The notes: a model not told the origin generated them from the letters alone. A stretch of 64,000 nucleotides of DNA from Taxillus chinensis (GCA_023512835.1 CM042091.1:2366553-2430552), one strand, 5' to 3'; shown: positions 13,946-33,060, counted from the first letter of the stretch. Numbers and translations are program-made.

Positions 13946-14343
13946 AAACGCACATACATGATAGCGTAAAGTGAAAGCTTCTTCTTTTTCCTGCTATTTA
14001 TATTTCTGCTGGTCATTGACTAATAACTGACCTAGTCAATCATTGACCTAGTCAAGAATTGACCTCCAAGGTCTCGAACTCCAAATTGAGTCAAATTATA
14101 GTCAAAACGCTCGAAATGACGAGCACAACACCATTCAATTAATATCAGACCCACATGACTGCCCAAACGCAAAGTCAACCAATAAACCCCAAAAAGTCAA
14201 CAATCGGGTCAAATGGGGCCTCGATTCGGAATCGGGCCCAGATATAATAAAAATGCTCACATCGACAACTACACTACCGTCCAGATAATTACATTCCCAT
14301 AAAATGGTTATCTCTCAAAACTACCCAAATACGAGTCTTTACA
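11923..14343 (+). mobile_element. Solo LTR (2421 bp) with 5-bp target duplication, inside the tandem array
   Basis: The element begins TGTCACGCCCC and ends TCTTTACA, so it has TG...CA termini. It is flanked by identical GAGCC at 11918-11922 and 14344-14348, and the uninterrupted array units read GCGAGCCTGCGGGG at this site. No gag or pol coding was seen. Two segments match the minus-oriented element at 59608-61049: CGCACCCGAA...AAGGGGTTGGT near the 5' end, and the TTTCTTGAAATAAAAAGTC block. It contains a (CT)n tract (about 13915-13944) and a degenerate TACGAAC/CTTCGA-rich zone (13190-13400). Superfamily is not certain; Ty3-like is plausible. Confidence 0.9.
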
Positions 14344-16849
14344 GAGCCTGTGGGGTTATTGTGCAATGTGATCGCCGTCGTTGACTCAAATTCCGGAAAC
14401 CCACCACTGAGCCGTCGATCCTCTCCTCACAATTGATTCAAACGTGTAGGACGTAGTCGACTAGGTAGTATTTTCCGTAGAAGAAGACCAAAAGAGTAAA
14501 GAGAGAGCTAATGATATTCATTATTCAAATAAAAAAAACTTTTAAATAGGTTTTTTTTTTTTTTGAAAAAGTCTAAATGCAACCTACAAATATACAACTC
14601 ATAATCTGCATAACTGGCCGCCTACTTTCAACGTTAATGTAATATACGGTAGAAGGGGAAAAACAAAGCGTACTGCAATAAACCAAAAAAGGATACTCTG
14701 CTGCATCAAAATGCCCTACTTTTAAATTTTAATATCAATCGTATTTGCTTCATATAGTTATCTAAATTCTAAAGTACTGCAATAAACCAGAAAAGGATAT
14801 AAATCTAGGGAAAAAAACATAATAAATTACGGTAATTACATACAATGGGAAGAACCGAGAAAGGGTAAAATTAAACCCTAAATCATCAATTTCATAAAAT
14901 TAATTCGAATTTATGGAAGGTTAAATAGAATTAGAGAAACTAATATTAATTTCCTACCTTTGATTCAAGATTCAAGAACAAAATGGAGAAGAAGATAGAG
15001 TGCAGTCTGTGGAGATTGAAACAGGCCAGCAAACCAGCGGGGTGCTATGAACGAGAGCAGCGAGCCTGCGGGGTTATTGTGCAATGCGATCGTTGTCGTT
15101 GACCCAAATTCCGGAAACCCACCCCTGAGCCGTCGATCCTCTCCTCATAATTGATTCAAACGTGTAGGACGTAGTCGACTAGGTAGTATTTTTCGTAGAA
15201 GAAGACCAAAAGAGTATGGAGAGAGCTAATGATATTCATTATTCAAATAAAAAAAACTTTTAAATACTTTTTTTTTTTTTGAAAAAGTCTAAATGCAACC
15301 TACAAATATACAACTCATAATCTGCATAACTGGCCGCCTACTTTCAATGTTAATGTAATATACAACAGAAGAGAAAAAACAAAGAGTACCGTAATAAACC
15401 AGAAAATGATACTCATTGGATCAAAATGCCCTACTTTTAAATTTTAATATCAATCGTATTTGCTTCATATAGTTATCTAAATTCTAAAGTACTGCAATAA
15501 ACCAGAAAAGGATGTAAATCTAGGGAAAAAAAACATAATAAATTACGGTAATTACATACAATGGGAAGAACCGAGAAAGGGTAAAATTAAACCCTAAATC
15601 ATCAATTTCATAAAATTAATTCGAATTTATGGAAGGTTAAATAGAATTAGAGAAACTAATATTAATTTCCTACCTTTGATTCAAGATTCAAGAACAAAAT
15701 GGAGAAGAAGATAGAGTACAGTCTGTGGAGATTGAAACAGGCCAGCAAACCAACGGGGTGCTGTGAGCGAGAGCAACGAGCCTGCGGGGTTATTATGCAA
15801 TGCGATCGTCGTCGTTGACCCAAATTCCGGCAACCCACCCCTGAGCCGTCAATCCTCTCCTCTCAGTTGATTCAAACGTGTAGGACGTAGTCGACTAGGT
15901 AGTATTTTCCGTAGAAGAAGACCAAAAGAGTAAAGAGAGAGCTAATGATATTCATTATTCAAAAAAAAAAACTTTTAAATACTTTTTTTTTTTTGAAAAA
16001 GTCTAAATGCAACCTACAAATATACAACTCATAATCTGCATAACTGGCCGCCTACTTTCAACGTTAATGTAATATACGGTAGTAGGGGAAAAACAAAGAG
16101 TACTGCAATAAACCAGAAAAGGATACTTTGCTGCATCAAAATGCCCTACTTTTAAATTTTAATATCAATCGTATTTTTTTCATATAGTTATCTAAATTCT
16201 AAAGTACTGCAATAAACCAGAAAATGATGTAAATCTAGGAAAAAAAACATAATAAATTACGGTAATTACATACAACGGGAAGAACCGAGAAAGGGTAAAA
16301 TTAAACCCTAAATCATCAATTTCATAAAATTAATTCGAATTTATGGAAGGTTAAATAGAATTAGAGAAACTAATATTAATTTCCTACCTTTGATTCAAGA
16401 ACAAAATGGAGAAGAAGATAGAGTGCAGTCTATGGAGATTGAAACAGGCCAGCAAACCAGTGGGGTGCTGTGAGCGAGAGCAGCGAGCCTACGGGGTTAT
16501 TATGCAATGCGATCGCCGTCGTTGACCCAAATTCCGGCAACCCACCCCTGAGCCGTCGATCCTCTCCTCTCAGTTGATTCAAACGTGTAAGACGTAGTCG
16601 ACTAGGTAGTATTTTCCGTAGAAGAAAACCAAAAGAGTAAAGAGAGAGCTAATGATATTCATTATTCAAATAAAAAAAAACTTTTAAATAAGTCTCTTTT
16701 TTTTTTTTGAAAAGTCTAAATGCAACCAACATTACATCCCCACCTGATGTGGCAATTGTCATATCATTAAAATACTTAAAATTTAACGTACAACACATAC
16801 CTCATATGAGATAAAGAAAAAGAGAGCAGGAGAGGAAAGGAGGAGACTT

Positions 16850-17345
16850 GAACGGTGCATCTAGACAAGAGAAAGATGAATATGGCATAAAATTTAAATT
16901 TTCAAGCGAAATAGTGCGTTTTTTGGAAATTTGAGAGCGGCAAACCTCCTACGGGTTTTTGGGACCCGTGCGTCTCGTTGATACCTACAAATAAAAAAGG
17001 CCTAAATCGGACTACTGTGCGTAAAGTTATGGCCATTTAAAGTTTTCATTGAAAATTACAGTTGACGAAACCCAGAAACTCGTAGATCTGGCATGGGAGA
17101 GATGATTGGGTCCCTACTCGAGGCCTGCTCGATGCCTGCTTAAGACTTGCTCGAGCCACCCTGCTCGAGGCGTGCTCAAGCCTCTACACGAGACTACCTC
17201 GAACAGGGTGGCTCGAGCCCCTGCTCGACAGTGGCCCGAGCAGGAGCTCGAGCAATGATCCGAAAGCGCGCTGAATCGTGGAAAAAGACTACTGATGTAG
17301 CTTATTCCATATCAACCGGAGACGTAAAGATGTCGCAATGTTGAT
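16850..17345 (+). mobile_element. LTR-like fragment with CTCGAGC-type motif repeats
   Basis: After the array, 16900-17345 is GC-richer and contains many CTCGAGC/GCTCGAG words (17115-17255). The same kind of motif-rich zone occurs inside the solo LTR at 59608-61049 (60090-60235). The 65-aa frame here follows the repeats and is not a credible protein. Neither end could be defined. Confidence 0.4.
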
Positions 17346-18530
17346 TATACCTAGTATTGTCCTTTTTTTAAGTGAGTATCGGTTTAATCGTAGTATTTTT
17401 AAATCAAACAATAAATTTTTGATTTAAAAAATTAATAAACGTAAAAAAAAATATTAATTTTTTATTTAATTTATCCATTTTAAATTAAGAATCATTAAAA
17501 TGATAAATTAATAAAAATAAAAGAGTCGGTACTAATGAAATAGATTAGTAATGTGTCCAGGTCCAAACGAAATATATTCTATATAGTAAAGCACTAGCAT
17601 CAGGTTTCTCATCGGTTTCCCTAAATTTACAGTTTTAAACTACTTTTTACTTCCCTATATAAATATACATCATAATAGATTCCCTAAATCAAACTCTATA
17701 TTATTAAAGTAATATTTTATATCACTTATTTTATTTAATAATATTTTTTTATAATTTAATATAAAATAAAAGTTAATATTATAGGCAACGTGAAAGAGAT
17801 GGGTGAGAAAATTTTTTTAAATATAATTTAATAATTATAAGGAGTGAATAATGATTCCTAATATATTAGGAAACACTATACAAATCTCATAGAAAAAGTT
17901 AAATATAGGATAGGGCTTGTGGGCTTGGGAGCAGGCCAGGCCAATCAAGGCTTAGCTCATTTAAAACGCGGGCCTAAATGAGCACAGGCTGGCCTATGGG
18001 CTTTTGTTTTTATTTTTTATCCCTAAATGAGTTAAAATTTAATGTATATATTATATTATAAAACTTCGAGTAATTAGATTTCATATTTTATGTAAATAAT
18101 ACATTTTTAAAAAATATGAGGTGACTTGTTGATATATATTTGATTACGTATAATATATTAAAGTTATTTATTATTATATAGGTGAATATCAGAATATTTA
18201 CCTACTCTTCACTTAATATATGAATAATTATAAAATAAAATTAAAATTAATATTGATTCGATTCAATTGTATTAATTAAATTTAAATTTTAAAAAATAAA
18301 ATAAAAATTACTAGCCAACTCTTGGCCCCTCGCAAATCCCTGCAGACCAGGCCGGGCTAGGTTCTACCTAGTCCATTTAAAATGAGGGCTTAAAAAGGTT
18401 AACCCGCTTAGACCCGATCTGCCACGGGCCAAATTGTTTTATACCCCTACTGTTTGATTTATGTTTTTTTTTTCCTTTATTGATAACCATCAAAAAAAAA
18501 TATTTATTAATAAATAATAAAATCATTGGA
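17346..18530. other. AT-rich gene-free stretch with a GGCC-rich repeat pair
   Basis: Mostly AT-rich. Two GGCC-rich patches (17925-18005 and 18320-18440, with words such as GGCCTGGC and CAGGCCGGGC) flank an AT core and may be the ends of a non-autonomous element. No convincing terminal inverted repeat or target duplication was found. Confidence 0.35.
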
Positions 18531-19215
18531 GAAAGGATTGCACCTCCTCCGGTGGTAGGTAGGCCCCCAATTCGTTCATTCACGAATAATCTTTCAAGTC
18601 CCTCAAAACTGGCTCAAGACTCCCAAAATGTGAGGCCCAACAAGGAGGTTTCAAGTGAGAAACCAGAAGAAAGTGGGAAAAAATGCCTGTTTGTGAAGAT
18701 TAGTATGGATGGAGTGCCCATTGGAAGAAAAGTAGAGTTGAAGGCCTACGGTACCTATGAGCATATCTCCTCGGGGGTTGATGAGCTCTTCAGAATCTTT
18801 CTTGCAGGTTTACCCACACATCTTTTTCTAAGGTTATATAAATAATATATGGTGAAATCCTTATATTAAAAAATAAGTTTCTTGGACCAGAATTTAATTG
18901 CCCAACTTGCAGGTGTGTATCCTTTACCATACCTTGCTTTGCTAGGCAATAAGTAAAGGGAGGGATGATTTTAGCAAATATGGGTTATAATTTCCCAGAG
19001 ACAAGAAATCAGAGTTTGGTATTTCCCACTGGTTTTTGGGTTTTTTTTTTGCTTCTATATGCATGGTTCAAAAGGGTTCCTTGGCTGCTGGAGAAAATCA
19101 GAAGAAACCAGAAAACAAGGCAACTTACGAATATTACATAGGAGTGGAGAATATACTCTGGTGTAATGAGGATAATGAAGGGAACAGGATGCTTGCTTTC
19201 AAATGGATGTTTTGA
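18531..19215 (+). pseudogene. Aux/IAA auxin-response repressor pseudogene (IAA18/IAA26-like)
   Basis: The first block (about 18531-18806) reads APPPVVGRPPIRSF, then KKCLFVKISMDGVPIGRKVE, LKAYGTYEHISSGVDELFR and LAG: the domain II degron plus the start of the PB1 domain (domain III). A later block (19069-19215) reads as a degraded next exon, with GENQKKPE, then NEDNEGNRML and a stop after WMF; this matches the EDNEGDRML...PWHMF part of domain IV. Functional relatives have GWPP in the degron; here the tryptophan codon is AGG (18561-18563), giving GRPP. Domain I (the LxLxL repressor motif) is absent and the C-terminus is truncated. Known family role: nuclear repressors of ARF factors, degraded through TIR1/AFB. 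The decay pattern argues for a dead copy. Confidence 0.85.
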
Positions 19216-20292
19216 TTGCTAATATATACTTCCCCCATTTGTAAGTTTAAACAAATGGTTAGTTAATAACCTGGGAGGTAATCTTGTAGAATCCAAAAAC
19301 ACATTGTCATTTGCTGTCAGTTTTTTGCAAACAGCATGTTCAATAGTCAAGAGATTGCGAGTGTGAAAGAGCACTGAGACTTCAGAACCTTACCATTCGT
19401 TTGCTATCAAGTCTTCACAACCGTATTTTTTTACAAATTGCTCAGCCTCCAAGCATGGGATTTTCAATTGCTCTTTGTATTGCTCACCCAATTTACCTTT
19501 GTTAAAAAGCAGTCCAAGCAACAACAAAATAAGGGTGAGGCCTCTCCACATTTAGGGAATACGAAAATGAAGAGGGCTACTTCTTTGGAGGCAACTTCCA
19601 CTGTATTTAGCTAACTAGATAACCAACCGTAACAACAAAAAATGGCAATGGTTGGCTTTTTAAATTATGTAAATGCTCTCTTGACCCTTGTCGTTATGGC
19701 GTGAGAACAAGATTTAGATCACTTTTTATTAATAACCATTCGACAAAGACAGCATAAAAAAACTCATGTACGCATGGGGAAGAGAAACTTGTTATATATA
19801 TTACACCCAAAGGTAATCAATAAAATTTACAATTGAAGGTCGGGAAAAGGTCAAAGAAAACTAAGAGTGAAACCTACGTGTACTACAAGCCAAACCCACC
19901 GGAGGCTACTGTACGCTATTCAAAAACCGACAGCCATCCATAAATAAAACACCCACAAATAAGCACCCGTCCAGTTAGCGGCTGCAGCGCAGAGAAGGAA
20001 CCTCGCTTTCCAACCGTAGGGCGAACTCACCTCTAGAAAGCAAACAGCCAACTGAACACGGCATTCACGCCCCCACCGAAAAAAGGAACTTACAAAAACA
20101 CAGCATGCCGGTTTCTCAGGTAGAAACAGCTGCTTCGGAGTCCACCAATATAGCACAATAATTTGCCTGAAAATAGAAAGAAATGGAAGCCAGCAACGTA
20201 TATTACTTACCTGAACTGCTGGCTTCAAATCTCTCTTCCGAGCTGGCCAGATTTCACCTTCTTCATTCACAAACACCTGATTTCCAATCCCC
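19216..20292 (-). other. 3' untranslated/downstream region of the poly(A) polymerase gene
   Basis: No family-like coding sequence was seen. The 118-aa minus frame at 19920-20276 lies directly downstream of the poly(A) polymerase stop and is most likely 3' untranslated sequence. An AATAAA-like signal in minus orientation occurs near 19725-19735. Confidence 0.45.
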
Positions 20293-26999
<6,707 letters not shown>

Positions 27000-27480
27000 G
27001 GTGATTGGTGGCACAAACAACGCCCCGGGGCTAAGCTAAAGGTAAAATCCAAATCCCTGATCGAGGAAGCAACAGAAAGAGCTGAGAGATGCCGCCTCCG
27101 ATTCGGAGATCATAAGAGGGATGGACCCAACCCGAAAACGATGGAACAATACAAAACAAAACAGAATTGAAAACCCTAACTCCCTCTTTTCGGAAACTCC
27201 CTGTTTTCCCAGAATCCCAGCTTTGCTAGGTTTGATCAAAAGCAGAGGAGGATCAAACCAACAAGAAGACTTAAACCCAAAACAGGAAACAACTATTAGG
27301 ATTTTGGGAACAAAGAGGATCAAACAAACCGCGGTGAAGGACAAAGGGAACAAACAAAGACAAGGTTGTGGCAGATACGAGGGAAGAAAGCACGGAGAGA
27401 CGAAACCCTAGAACCGTCGGTTGTTTTCTTGGAGAGAGAGAGAGAGAGAGAGAGACAACCGCGTGTGGATTGGTTTGATA
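27000..27480 (-). promoter_or_regulatory. 5' leader/promoter of the poly(A) polymerase gene with a (GA)n tract
   Basis: Upstream of the ATG at 26999 the minus strand carries a leader-like region with a (CT)n tract (plus-strand GA repeat at about 27432-27454), a common plant core-promoter/5'-UTR element. Several frames of about 60-107 aa overlap here on both strands with no family resemblance and are treated as chance. Confidence 0.5.
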
Positions 27481-30305
27481 TTTTGATTTTTATGTTTCGG
27501 AAACTTTGGAGGTTCCTTCCTCCCGAGCTGAGCTGGCGTGCATTTTTAGCTCAGGAAACGACAACGTTTCCATTGTTCCGCGCGTTTTTTTTTTTTTTTT
27601 GTTTTTGTTTCTGTTTCTTTAATTGGCCCGCGCGACACGGTGACTTGACCCTAGTGGTGGTCAAATATGGTTGGCGGCAGGCACTGTAGCAATTCGACCA
27701 AACATGTACAAGTGGGCATTTATTTATGACGTCGTCAGTTTTTATAATTAAAAAACGCGCGACTACTCGCGGTGGGCATTATTTGCGGACCGTTTACGCC
27801 TGAATAAACAAAAACATGTTTTTTAAGCAGGTGTATTTTTATTTTTAAAAAAAAATCGTATGAATATTAAAAAAGTAAATTTATATGAAGATGAAATCAC
27901 TTATATATTTTTGTTAAATTAAAAATTGGTGTATAATGGAAATTATAAAATCTGTAATTTTTAATAAATTATTATTTAATAATTATTTTGCAAAATTAAT
28001 TTACTGCAATAATAATTCAATTTTAATAAGTTATATTACTAAAAGTAACATTTAGTCATTATAGTCATTATAATAATAACTAGCCATTTTGATAGAAATA
28101 GATGTTAAAATAGTTCTATTAAACAAAATATATATCGATAAATTGTGTGATGAAATTTATATAGATGAAATAATTATAGTTAGAAAAAAGTAGAGAGAAT
28201 AGGGCATTAATTTCTCGTGTGAGTATATAACCTAAAATGGCTACTACTTAGACGAATATATATATATATATGAAGGTTACAAGTTGAAGTTATTAGTCTA
28301 TTTTTTGTCGTAAATGAATTGACGGCTCATAGTCATTAACTATAATTAAAGCGAACTATGGCAAAAAAAAAAAAAATGAATTCGTTAATGCTACAATTAC
28401 GACAATAGTGGCAACAAAATAATGTTGTCGCAAAAGCTTTGTTCGCCTTTCGTGTATATGCATATGGGGGTGTTATCTGCCCTAGCAGAAGCAGGATCTA
28501 TCTATTACCATATCTCGCCCCCGCCTAGGCGGGTAGTAAAATTTTGAAATCATACCTTGCTCCATGTGTAGGCAGTACGGGGTACCCTATCCTATAATAA
28601 GGTTAGCGATGGGAGACTTTATTCACTCGCTCTCCACTACTGACCTTTATTAATCTCTCTTAAGACAAGCTTGCCTTTTAGGGGCTCCATGAAGCAGTTG
28701 ATAGGAGTAATTTTGGTCTTATCAAAGGCAAAATCAACCTATTACTGTCTTTCGCTCCCGTTTAGGTTATAGATCAAATTTTAAAATTATATATCGTTTC
28801 ATATGTAGGCGGGGTAAGATATCTCATTCTTTAAGTAATGTATCTAAGAATGAGGTTCCATCTGCCGGCATCTTGCTATCATTTTTTATTTGAATTTGTC
28901 CATATGAATAATTTTATCTTAACTCAAATTTCTATATCATTTTTAACAAAAAATTATCAAAAATGATTTAATTTTACAATAATAAATACCATCCAAAAAT
29001 ATTAAAAATCATAAACAATAATTAAATAATAGTATTTAAAATATTATAAAATTATAAATAAAAATTATTAAAATTATGCAGGGCGAGAGCAAGGCGGGAT
29101 ACCCCACTATCTATTACAGCTTTTGTTCTCGCCGGAGTGAAGTATCAAGTTTAAAAACTGCACCCCCGCTCTTGCCTAGGCGGATAACCCACCCCACATA
29201 GCAGGAATGGAACAAATGGCGGGCATGGTAGCAGGTGCGAATATCCGCTGCCCACCCCTTTACGCATATACGATCTAAGAGATATTACATAAATCATAGG
29301 ATTATTGTATGGCCAAATTTTAAGTAAGGGTACAAACATTTTATTTTATTATTATGATTTATTGTTATGTTATGTTGTGTTATTTCTTTTAATTCATTAT
29401 GATAATTTAATTTAATTAATTGTAATAAATAGATTATTTATTATGAATAAATATTGATTTAGTTAAAAAGTATTTTGAATTTAAATTTATGATGTCAAAA
29501 TTAGCAAAGAGGTGTAAATGATAAAAATTTAACAATACCCTTAAACAATAACTTACAATTAGAGAGTAGTATACTTGCACAGTTTTTAGATGTCATCTTT
29601 AAAATTCTATAATTTAAAATTAGTTAAAGTTTGTTCAAAATTTAATTAGATAACTTTGATAATAAAAAACAACGTATTTTGATTGGCTCATGAGAACACA
29701 ATTTAAAAACCAAAATATAGATTTAGTGTTACATTCAAAATTTTCCATTAAAAATAAATTACTTTGTTTATACAAGTTCAAATGACATGAAATTAGTCTC
29801 AAATCATAGATAATTTAGTTAGAAATCCAACTCAACTAGTTGTATTTATTTTCATTAACAATTTACAAAAGTTTAATCAAAATAATGGTGATGCACATAT
29901 GTGCTTTTGTCATAAAAAATATTCAAAGTCAAATAACTCATACAAATTCAAAATTGGAGAAAAAAGAGACTTATGTGGAAGGTAATAAAATAATAATAAA
30001 TTAGTCTTGAAAATGGAGAGGTTAGCAAAGAAAAAAAAGCTTAATGACAAAATTATATTATTCCACCTACTATACATATTACTTACCATCTTGTCCTATA
30101 TAAGAATTGTTTTCTCTAATATATAAACACCCAAGTGCTCTCCATCAATACCACTAATTCTTTTTTACAAACATTTTATCATGCTCTCCTAACAATCCAG
30201 TTATTCTACCAAATTTTTTCCTTTTTTATGCATACTAATTATTGAGATTTTGTAAAAGGTAAGAGTCAATATTTTGAACTAATTACAAGTTATTCATTAT
30301 TTATA

Positions 30306-30341
<36 letters not shown>

Positions 30342-31440
30342 TTGTGATCACTATAAATTGTCTCATTAAATTTGCATGTAATTTATATGTTTTAATATAA
30401 TATTTTATTAAATTAATATATTTTTAATTTTTATAATATTTTCCTTTATTTTAGTTGATTTTTATTTTTATTTTAATTATTTTAATTTTAATTTTAATTC
30501 TAAGTGTTAACCTGTAATTTTGTGTTTTGTGATTGAAAATTATTTAACTTGATTAAAAGAATTTTCTCCCTCTATATATAACTATGTATTTGTTAAAGCA
30601 TATTGAATTACAGTTTATGCAGGATTTTAATCATGAGTTTTCATTAAAGGCAACTAGCATTGTAATTAAAATACATTAGTCATTAATGAGTTTTCTTTCT
30701 TAGAGCATCCACATCATCTCCATAATTTTTATCTCTAGGGAATGAATAGTATATTACTTGATACGTTTTATTTATCATCCACGTCTCATTCACCATATCT
30801 ATCTCTATTATTTTAAATTATATTTTTTATTTTTTATTTACTATTTTTTATCTCTTACACTTATTATAATCAATCAAAAGTGCAAATATATCAAGAAATT
30901 TAATAAAAAATTATTTGAATAATAACTAGTAATCCTCAAAATATGAAAATTTTCTCTCCCATTTCCATTTTTATTATCTAAATTTTAGAATTTGAAAGAC
31001 TTGATATAAGGTATTTTTTATCCAAAATTTAAAATTTTCTTTTAATTTAAAAAAAAATATTCTTGAAGGAGTTGGTGTGGATGTTATGACTAAAGCAAGG
31101 ACAATTGGTAGTGCTCCATGTGTGGTTAATTTACACAGAGATTTTAAAGTTGACACATTAATTAATGGAAACATGTGTTTATATATGAGGGGAATTGATT
31201 AAAAAAGGGAAATGATATTTTTGCATGGACTGATGTTAATTTAAAGAGAGGAAATGTAGGGAATTAATGCCCCAAATTTGGTATTTTAACATGTCTTTCT
31301 TGTTTCCCTGAAGTCGGCAAAGCTAATTCATGAAAAAAAACAGGGATGACAAGTCAAGTTTGGGTACTACCTGACCCGAATCCAACCGAAAAATGTATAT
31401 CTTAATCCGAACTCGATCTGACCCAATTGATCCAAAGTAC
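27481..31440. other. Gene-poor AT-rich intergenic region with unclassified repeats
   Basis: No gene was recognised. A segment at about 28440-29240 has repeated GCCTAGGCGG-type words and two similar sub-blocks around 28500-28590 and 28745-28825, probably an unclassified non-autonomous element. A (TA)n(TG)n microsatellite lies at about 30308-30342. The remainder is featureless AT-rich DNA. Confidence 0.5.
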
Positions 31441-31459
31441 CCAAGGATATGAGATTTTT

Positions 31460-32555
31460 CTTCAACTATGGAACATGTCGAACATTGGTGAGTGTTCTGA
31501 TGACACCGTCTGTATCTGAATCTGGACTAAACCAATACTTATTACTCTGCACACGATATCATTACCTATAATGACGTTTTCACCATAAATTTTCTCATAT
31601 GTTGAGAACCACTCACTATTTGGAGTTATATGATAAGAACGATCTGAGTCCATCACCCATGTATTTATCGGGTGAGACTGATCAGCAGCAATCGAAACCA
31701 AATTAGATTCAAATGAGGTATTCGTCTCTGCTACAGCTGCAATCTTTTCTTTTGCATTTTTCTCTGTTACCTACTTCTGCAGACACTAATCTTTCCAATG
31801 TCCACAATCCTTACAGTAGTTGCAAATATCTATGTGATTAATATTACCTCTGCTTCTATTGTTATTCTTATATGACTGACGACCCCTAAATTTTTCAGAA
31901 TTCATCATAACCAGGCTACTAAAATTATCGGAACTAGTTTCTAATGCCTTGTGACAAAGCTTACGTGTAAGGAGTGCTGACCGGACTTCTTCCAGTCTGA
32001 TTGTTTTTTTTCCAACAACATATGAATTCACAAAATTCTCATATGAATAAGTTAAAAAAACAAGTAATATAATGGCTGCATCTTCATCATCAATTTTGAC
32101 ATCCACATTTCACAAATCCATCAAAATTGGATTCAAATCATAATTGTGGCTTTTTAAGGATTTACCTTCATCCATTCGGAGAGAAAACAAATGTTGATTT
32201 ATGAGCAACTTATTTGCTAGAGATTTTGTCATGTAGAGACTCTTCAGCTTCAGCCATAGACCTGTTGCACATTCTTCATTTGCGACTTCACAAATAATTT
32301 CATCTAACAAAAAGAGAAGATTTGTCAAATAAACCTTCTCCTCCATGATAGCCAACACAGAATCTTCTATTATCACAAATTGCTTCCCCGTGAGAGGAGC
32401 CTAGATCCCTTGTTGTTTCAATAACGCACTCATCTTGATGCGCCACCAACTGAAATTATTTTTGCCAGTGATTTTTTTCAATATTTATGGTGTGTGATGA
32501 AATCTTTACTCAAAAACAGATTGTCACAGATGAACCAACAGTTTTGCTACCAATT
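31460..32555 (-). mobile_element. Truncated Copia retrotransposon: gag, zinc knuckle and protease start
   Basis: Minus-strand frames in element order: gag at 32376-32110 (ATGLWLKLKSLYMTKSLANK, then LFSLRMDEG), gag continuing at 32106-31786 with a zinc-knuckle remnant (CNYCKDCGHWKD), then the protease start at 31701-31462 (NTWVMDSDRSYHITPNSEWF, where D-S-G is expected). The frame breaks between gag and protease, and integrase, reverse transcriptase and RNase H are missing. Directly upstream on the element strand is a primer-binding-site-like TTGGTAGCAAAAC, next to the putative LTR at 32556-33060. Confidence 0.85.
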
Positions 32556-33060
32556 TGTTATGAATAATTAAGCAAAGAAACAAAAAACAGAAAATCACAC
32601 CACACATGAACACCAAATGTACGTGGTTTACCCTAAAATAGTGCTACGTCCACATGCAACGACAAAATAAATTCACTATATCGAAAAGGAATACAAATTA
32701 TAGATATTTAAATTGCCAGATATTCAGATGACATAGATTACATATTGCAAAAAGACATAACAGATGGAGGAGAGAGAGATTCACCCACAGACTGCAGAGC
32801 CAGAACAGATTACAGAATAGAACAGGTACCACAAACAGATTGCCACTGAATGCTGAAGCATTACAGATGGTATAAGTCCCCACGGGCTGTTAAACACTTG
32901 TGCCAGAGGGAGGAGACAGAACCTTGACGCCGCCGCATAAAGGAAAACAGAGTTGGGTGCTAGGTTTAGTGGGTTGACACTGCTACCAAGAGAGAAAAGA
33001 GATAATCGCCTTTTATAGAGTTAAAACACATTTAACCTACTTTTTTTTTTGTTTTATACT
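32556..33060 (-). mobile_element. Probable 5' LTR of the truncated Copia element
   Basis: The gag-proximal edge is at 32556, where minus-strand sequence ends CATAACA followed by the primer-binding-site-like region. The outer edge near 33060-33085 is not sharp. The matching 3' LTR was not found, in keeping with a truncated copy. Confidence 0.5.

Larger units (their letters stand above)
8962..16728 (-). repeat. Tandem array of about eight ~715-bp units, promoter/5'-leader-like
   Basis: The same unit start (CCTACAAATATACAACTC) recurs at 8962, 9676, 10394, 11111, 11824, 14583, 15299 and 16013. Spacing is 713-718 bp except where the fifth unit carries a ~380-bp deletion and a solo LTR. Copies are nearly identical, differing by scattered substitutions and poly-A/T length. 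On the minus strand each unit has a GC-richer block resembling a 5' untranslated leader, then a donor-like AAAG|GTAGGA, then an AT-rich intron-like stretch containing a telo-box-like AAACCCTAA on the plus strand. The short ORFs it yields (about 64-69 aa) show no family resemblance and change length between copies, so I do not call them genes. Orientation is inferred from these signals. Confidence 0.92.

Noticed and set aside
8962..16728. CRISPR array or centromeric satellite
   Set aside because: Units are 715 bp with no spacer structure, the host is a plant, and the array is short and flanked by ordinary genes.
20160..20210. 44-bp intron in the poly(A) polymerase 3' untranslated region (GTAAGT...TTTTCAG)
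   Set aside because: The splice motifs look good, but 44 bp is below the usual plant intron minimum and no transcript evidence is available.
19920..20276. 118-aa minus-strand ORF after the poly(A) polymerase
   Set aside because: It lies directly after the stop in the probable 3' untranslated region, with no homology-like motifs.
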